A program made the position numbers and the translations under genes. A DNA stretch of 29,005 nt from SSSZ01 sp036732025 (GTDB taxonomy: Bacteria; Pseudomonadota; Gammaproteobacteria; Burkholderiales; Rhodocyclaceae), in assembly GCA_036732025.1 (NCBI GenBank), contig DAINDE010000047.1, forward strand, positions 1 through 29,005, given 5' to 3'. The notes under the pieces are model-generated. The model had not been told where the DNA came from. It saw only the letters and a list, made by a program, of their open reading frames with translations, and did not search any database. Of the stretch, positions 27,501 to 29,005 are shown one piece after another (within the stretch, counting starts at the first letter, position 1; the number at the start of each line of letters is the position of its first letter).

Positions 27501-27927
27501 CGACCGGGAAGGCAGCAAGCGCGCCGCCATCGACCGAGCCGTGCGCGCCGAGAAGCTGAAGGAGCAGGTGAAGAAGGGCATCGAGGGCGGTTCCGTCGAT
27601 ACGGTGACGGTGGATGCCAAGGAATATCCCGAATACCTGCAGCGGGCCTACAAGGCCGCCAAGTTCCCCAAGCCGCGCAACCTCATCGGCCTGCAGAAGG
27701 ACCTGCCGGTGGAGGAGATGGAAAAGCTCATGCTCGCCAACCTGCCGGTGGGCGAGGAAGACCTGCGCCTGCTGGCGGAGCGGCGGGCCGAGGCGGTGCA
27801 GGCCTGGCTGGTGGAACAGGGCAAGGTGCCCATGGAACGGGTGTTCCTCATGCCCCCCAAGCTGGGCCGCGACGACAAGGGCGACGGCAAGGCCAGCAGC
27901 AGCCGGGCCGAATTCTCCCTGCGCTGA
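24541..27927 (+). CDS. DUF748 / AsmA-like large envelope protein, 1128 aa
   Basis: One N-terminal membrane helix (about 30-49, AALWTVGIVVAFGAFGFLAA) anchors a long repetitive beta-rich periplasmic region. Repeats such as LPFVSSLPYQTDIYVEPHFSAQVNGSPLVLEGRSKPF are typical of DUF748, related to AsmA proteins that bridge the envelope and move lipids. An Ala/Pro linker lies at about 693-735. Near 930 the chain switches to an OmpA-like half (FDAGYATLAPAAVKKLEALAKAM...LKLEVAGRVDPETDREGSKRAAIDRAV), then a helical insert, then LLAERRAEAVQAWLVEQGKVPMERVFLMPP, which looks like the remaining OmpA-like half. The ATG at 24541 is chosen over 24520 because GAGGAG lies 5 nt upstream. A role in envelope lipid transport is inferred from relatives. 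Confidence 0.9.
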   Translation: MTESQAPSPAPRNLAGRAQEIARRPRVRKAALWTVGIVVAFGAFGFLAAPPIAKSLLESRLGEALHRKVSIGGISINPYVLSARIEGFSVTAEDHEVFGFDSLYVNLQASSILRGGPVVQEVKLDGPRVHVTRVSDDRYDISDLIDEWSKPSDSPTPKFAVNNIQVGGGKVTFVDKPAGVSHEVTDLALRLPFVSSLPYQTDIYVEPHFSAQVNGSPLVLEGRSKPFKESHESELSLDLDRADLVRYLPYSPVKLPFAARSGTLDTELKLIFSQGNGAPAAVRLTGAVHVKNLDLDEAGGQPLVSWKQLDIALAEADLLKRHFVIDKVSLAGLENHLRATPQGTLNWLDIVQHLQGNTSAKPAAAAAPAEPMTWLVKEVAVSGATQFWRDESRGKAFEAAVRDIEVTARGIDSAFAGPVEVDAAWSIDGGQQFRLKRGEIKGAAIDVGKRQAHLGQVTLSGAEVQAIRDAKGVLDLPQGPLLKAAEAPAPAGKEAPWVVSAARLALAAAALRYEDRSLKDKSVQVIDNFSVTVDDFSTAPGKKATLAVDGRINQKGALKTAGDLQLQPLAANLEVDITGLPLLPVQPFFTDRLNVTLVRGQVSAKGKVALAEGKDGYNGGYKGQVTLGDLHTIDKLNSTDLLKWKSLYIGGIDAKLQPFALNVGEIALSDFYARMIVTPEGKLNLSQIVRKPGEEEATTTVPAAPAKPAEAPPPAPAAQARTAAAPAKAAPPVAIGRVTLQGGTVNFSDFFVKPNYTVNVTKIVGSVKGLSSAAGTLADMELRGSYGNAAPVEVSAKLNPLAAKAHLDLKGEIRGVDLTTLSTYSGKYAGYAIDKGKLSLYVTYKLADNQLNAENRVFLDQLTFGDKVDSPDATSLPVKLAVALLKNGRGEIDINLPISGSLDDPDFSVGGIIVRVIVNLFVKAVTSPFALLGSLFGGGAELSNVEFDAGYATLAPAAVKKLEALAKAMNDRPALKLEVAGRVDPETDREGSKRAAIDRAVRAEKLKEQVKKGIEGGSVDTVTVDAKEYPEYLQRAYKAAKFPKPRNLIGLQKDLPVEEMEKLMLANLPVGEEDLRLLAERRAEAVQAWLVEQGKVPMERVFLMPPKLGRDDKGDGKASSSRAEFSLR

Positions 27928-27958
27928 TGCCGGAGGGCGGGCCGGCCGGAACCGCTGC

Positions 27959-29005
27959 TCAGCTGCGGCCGAGCTGGCGCAGGGCGGCGTCGGCCGCCTC
28001 GTCGAACAGCCGGGCAGCCGACGCCACCCGGGCCTCCCCGGCGCGCATCCGGGCTTCGGCGGCGGCGGGGGTGAGCGCCACGCCCTCGCTCCAGTCGGGA
28101 TTGCCGAGGAGCGCCAGACCGGTGGCCGGGCTCAGCCAGGAAATGCGGCCGCAGCGGGTGTCGCCGTCGGGCAGGCGGAATTCCAGCCAGTCCCCCAGGG
28201 TCCCGGGGGCGGCCCCGGCCCGGTAGGGACTGCGGCCGTCCCGGGCCGTGCCCAGGCTCAGCAGGCGGCGGCCGGCCAGTTCCAGGGTTTCCACGGTGGC
28301 GTCGGCTGCCGGCTCGGCCACAGCCGGCTCGGGCATGGCCGCCGGCGGCGCCACCCCGCGCAAGGCGGCAGTCTGCAGGGCGAAGCAGGCGTCCAGGAAA
28401 GGCGCCCGGGCCTCCGGGGAAACGCCCAGGCGGTCCAGGCCGGCATTGAGGCGCTTGAGCAGGCTGGGCACCAGGGCCGCCAGACGCTTGCGGTCTTCCA
28501 CGGCGGGTTTGGGCTCGATGCTCCACAGCAGGTCGGCGATGGCGGCGGCGTCCTCCTGCCAGCGCGGGCCGGTTTCCCCGCCCTCCAGCCAGGCGGCCTG
28601 CATCACCGGCACCCACTCGTCGTCGATGAAGCGGGCCACCACGGCGGGCACCCCCCTGGCTTCCACGCCGGCGGCCCAGGCCCGGGCGGCGGCCAGGGCC
28701 TGGCTGCGCCGTTCCAGGGTCAGGGCCAGGGGCAGGCAGGACTGGGCGGCTTCGGCGGCGGCGGCATCCCGCTCGCCGACCAGGGCTTCGACGGCGGCCA
28801 GGGCGGGGGCCAGTCCGCCGCCATCCTCCTCCCGCGCCTCGAGGACCGCGGCGGCGATGCGGGCGAGGCCGGCGCATACCGGGTGGTCTCGCCCGGCGGC
28901 CCTGGGCAGCCCCAGGGCCGCCCGGCCCATGCCGTTGATGAGGCGGCGCGCCGGGTGCTCGGCATTGGCGAAGAAGTCCGGGTCGGCGATGGCGGCCTTG
29001 AGGTC
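27959..29005 (-). CDS. DUF1631 family protein, C-terminal 348 residues (N-terminus beyond the window)
   Basis: The frame is open to the window edge, entering as DLKAAIADPDFFANAEHPARRLING, the conserved DUF1631 segment, so the start lies to the right of 29005. Further conserved parts: FIDDEWVPVMQAAWLEGGETGPRWQEDAAAIADLLWSIEPK, and a C-terminal beta domain (GDWLEFRLPDGDTRCGRISWLSPATGLALLGNPDW) that resembles a PilZ-type barrel. DUF1631 proteins are often mislabelled thymidine phosphorylase; the function is unknown. It is convergent with the DUF748 gene across a 31-bp gap with no clear terminator. Confidence 0.9.
   Translation of the reverse strand, partial: DLKAAIADPDFFANAEHPARRLINGMGRAALGLPRAAGRDHPVCAGLARIAAAVLEAREEDGGGLAPALAAVEALVGERDAAAAEAAQSCLPLALTLERRSQALAAARAWAAGVEARGVPAVVARFIDDEWVPVMQAAWLEGGETGPRWQEDAAAIADLLWSIEPKPAVEDRKRLAALVPSLLKRLNAGLDRLGVSPEARAPFLDACFALQTAALRGVAPPAAMPEPAVAEPAADATVETLELAGRRLLSLGTARDGRSPYRAGAAPGTLGDWLEFRLPDGDTRCGRISWLSPATGLALLGNPDWSEGVALTPAAAEARMRAGEARVASAARLFDEAADAALRQLGRS

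Overview
This is a GC-rich bacterial chromosome segment, most likely from a betaproteobacterium and probably a Rhodocyclales-type organism. The evidence is gene content and order: recA-recX, then lptB-rpoN-hpf-ptsN-hprK, and further on the pteridine reductase-ttcA pair, a MidA-like methyltransferase, cca, an NDUFA9-like protein, a DUF748 protein and a DUF1631 protein. The genus assignment is inference; there is no rRNA or tRNA in the window.

Positions 1-4216 are a chromosomal integron. An integrase (intI, 3149-4216, +) is preceded by a perfect CTGT-N8-ACAG LexA box and an attI region. The cassette array runs leftwards from attI, on the minus strand, divergent from intI. Three composite attC sites (46-144, 577-675, 2497-2585) delimit three complete cassettes and the start of a fourth. 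Each cassette's first core (GTTRRRY type) is complementary to its own last core (RYYYAAC type), and every attC has the expected extra base in L'' relative to L', which fixes the orientation. Cassette 1 carries a small gene facing backwards toward intI. Cassette 2 carries a large protein with a C-terminal Apea/HEPN-type RNIIVH motif, a plausible defence or RNase toxin gene. Cassette 3 carries a 91-aa protein of unknown function.

Positions 4276-4920 are a VapB/VapC toxin-antitoxin pair between the integrase and recA. Positions 5005-10483 are housekeeping genes packed head to tail: recA, recX (overlapping), lptB (LPS export ATPase), rpoN (sigma-54), hpf (ribosome hibernation), ptsN (EIIA-Ntr) and hprK, followed by a secreted PsiF-like protein and a strong terminator.

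Positions 10902-14767 form an apparent three-gene operon: an exported protein that looks LpoB/CsgG-like, an exported CsgG-domain protein, and a transmembrane Ser/Thr kinase whose C-terminal extracytoplasmic half looks related to the same FlgT/CsgG/LpoB group. Converging on it, and sharing a bidirectional terminator, is an adenylate cyclase-FHA fusion. The FHA domain could read the kinase's phosphothreonine output. This is the most system-like unexplained neighbourhood outside the integron.

Positions 15802-29005 contain ttcA, pteridine reductase, a FIST sensory protein, MidA-like methyltransferase, a conserved hypothetical protein, a YjfB-like motility protein, an alpha/beta hydrolase, DUF2905, cca, the NDUFA9-like protein, a very large DUF748/AsmA-like protein and a DUF1631 protein cut by the window end. 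These are ordinary core genes with short intergenic gaps.
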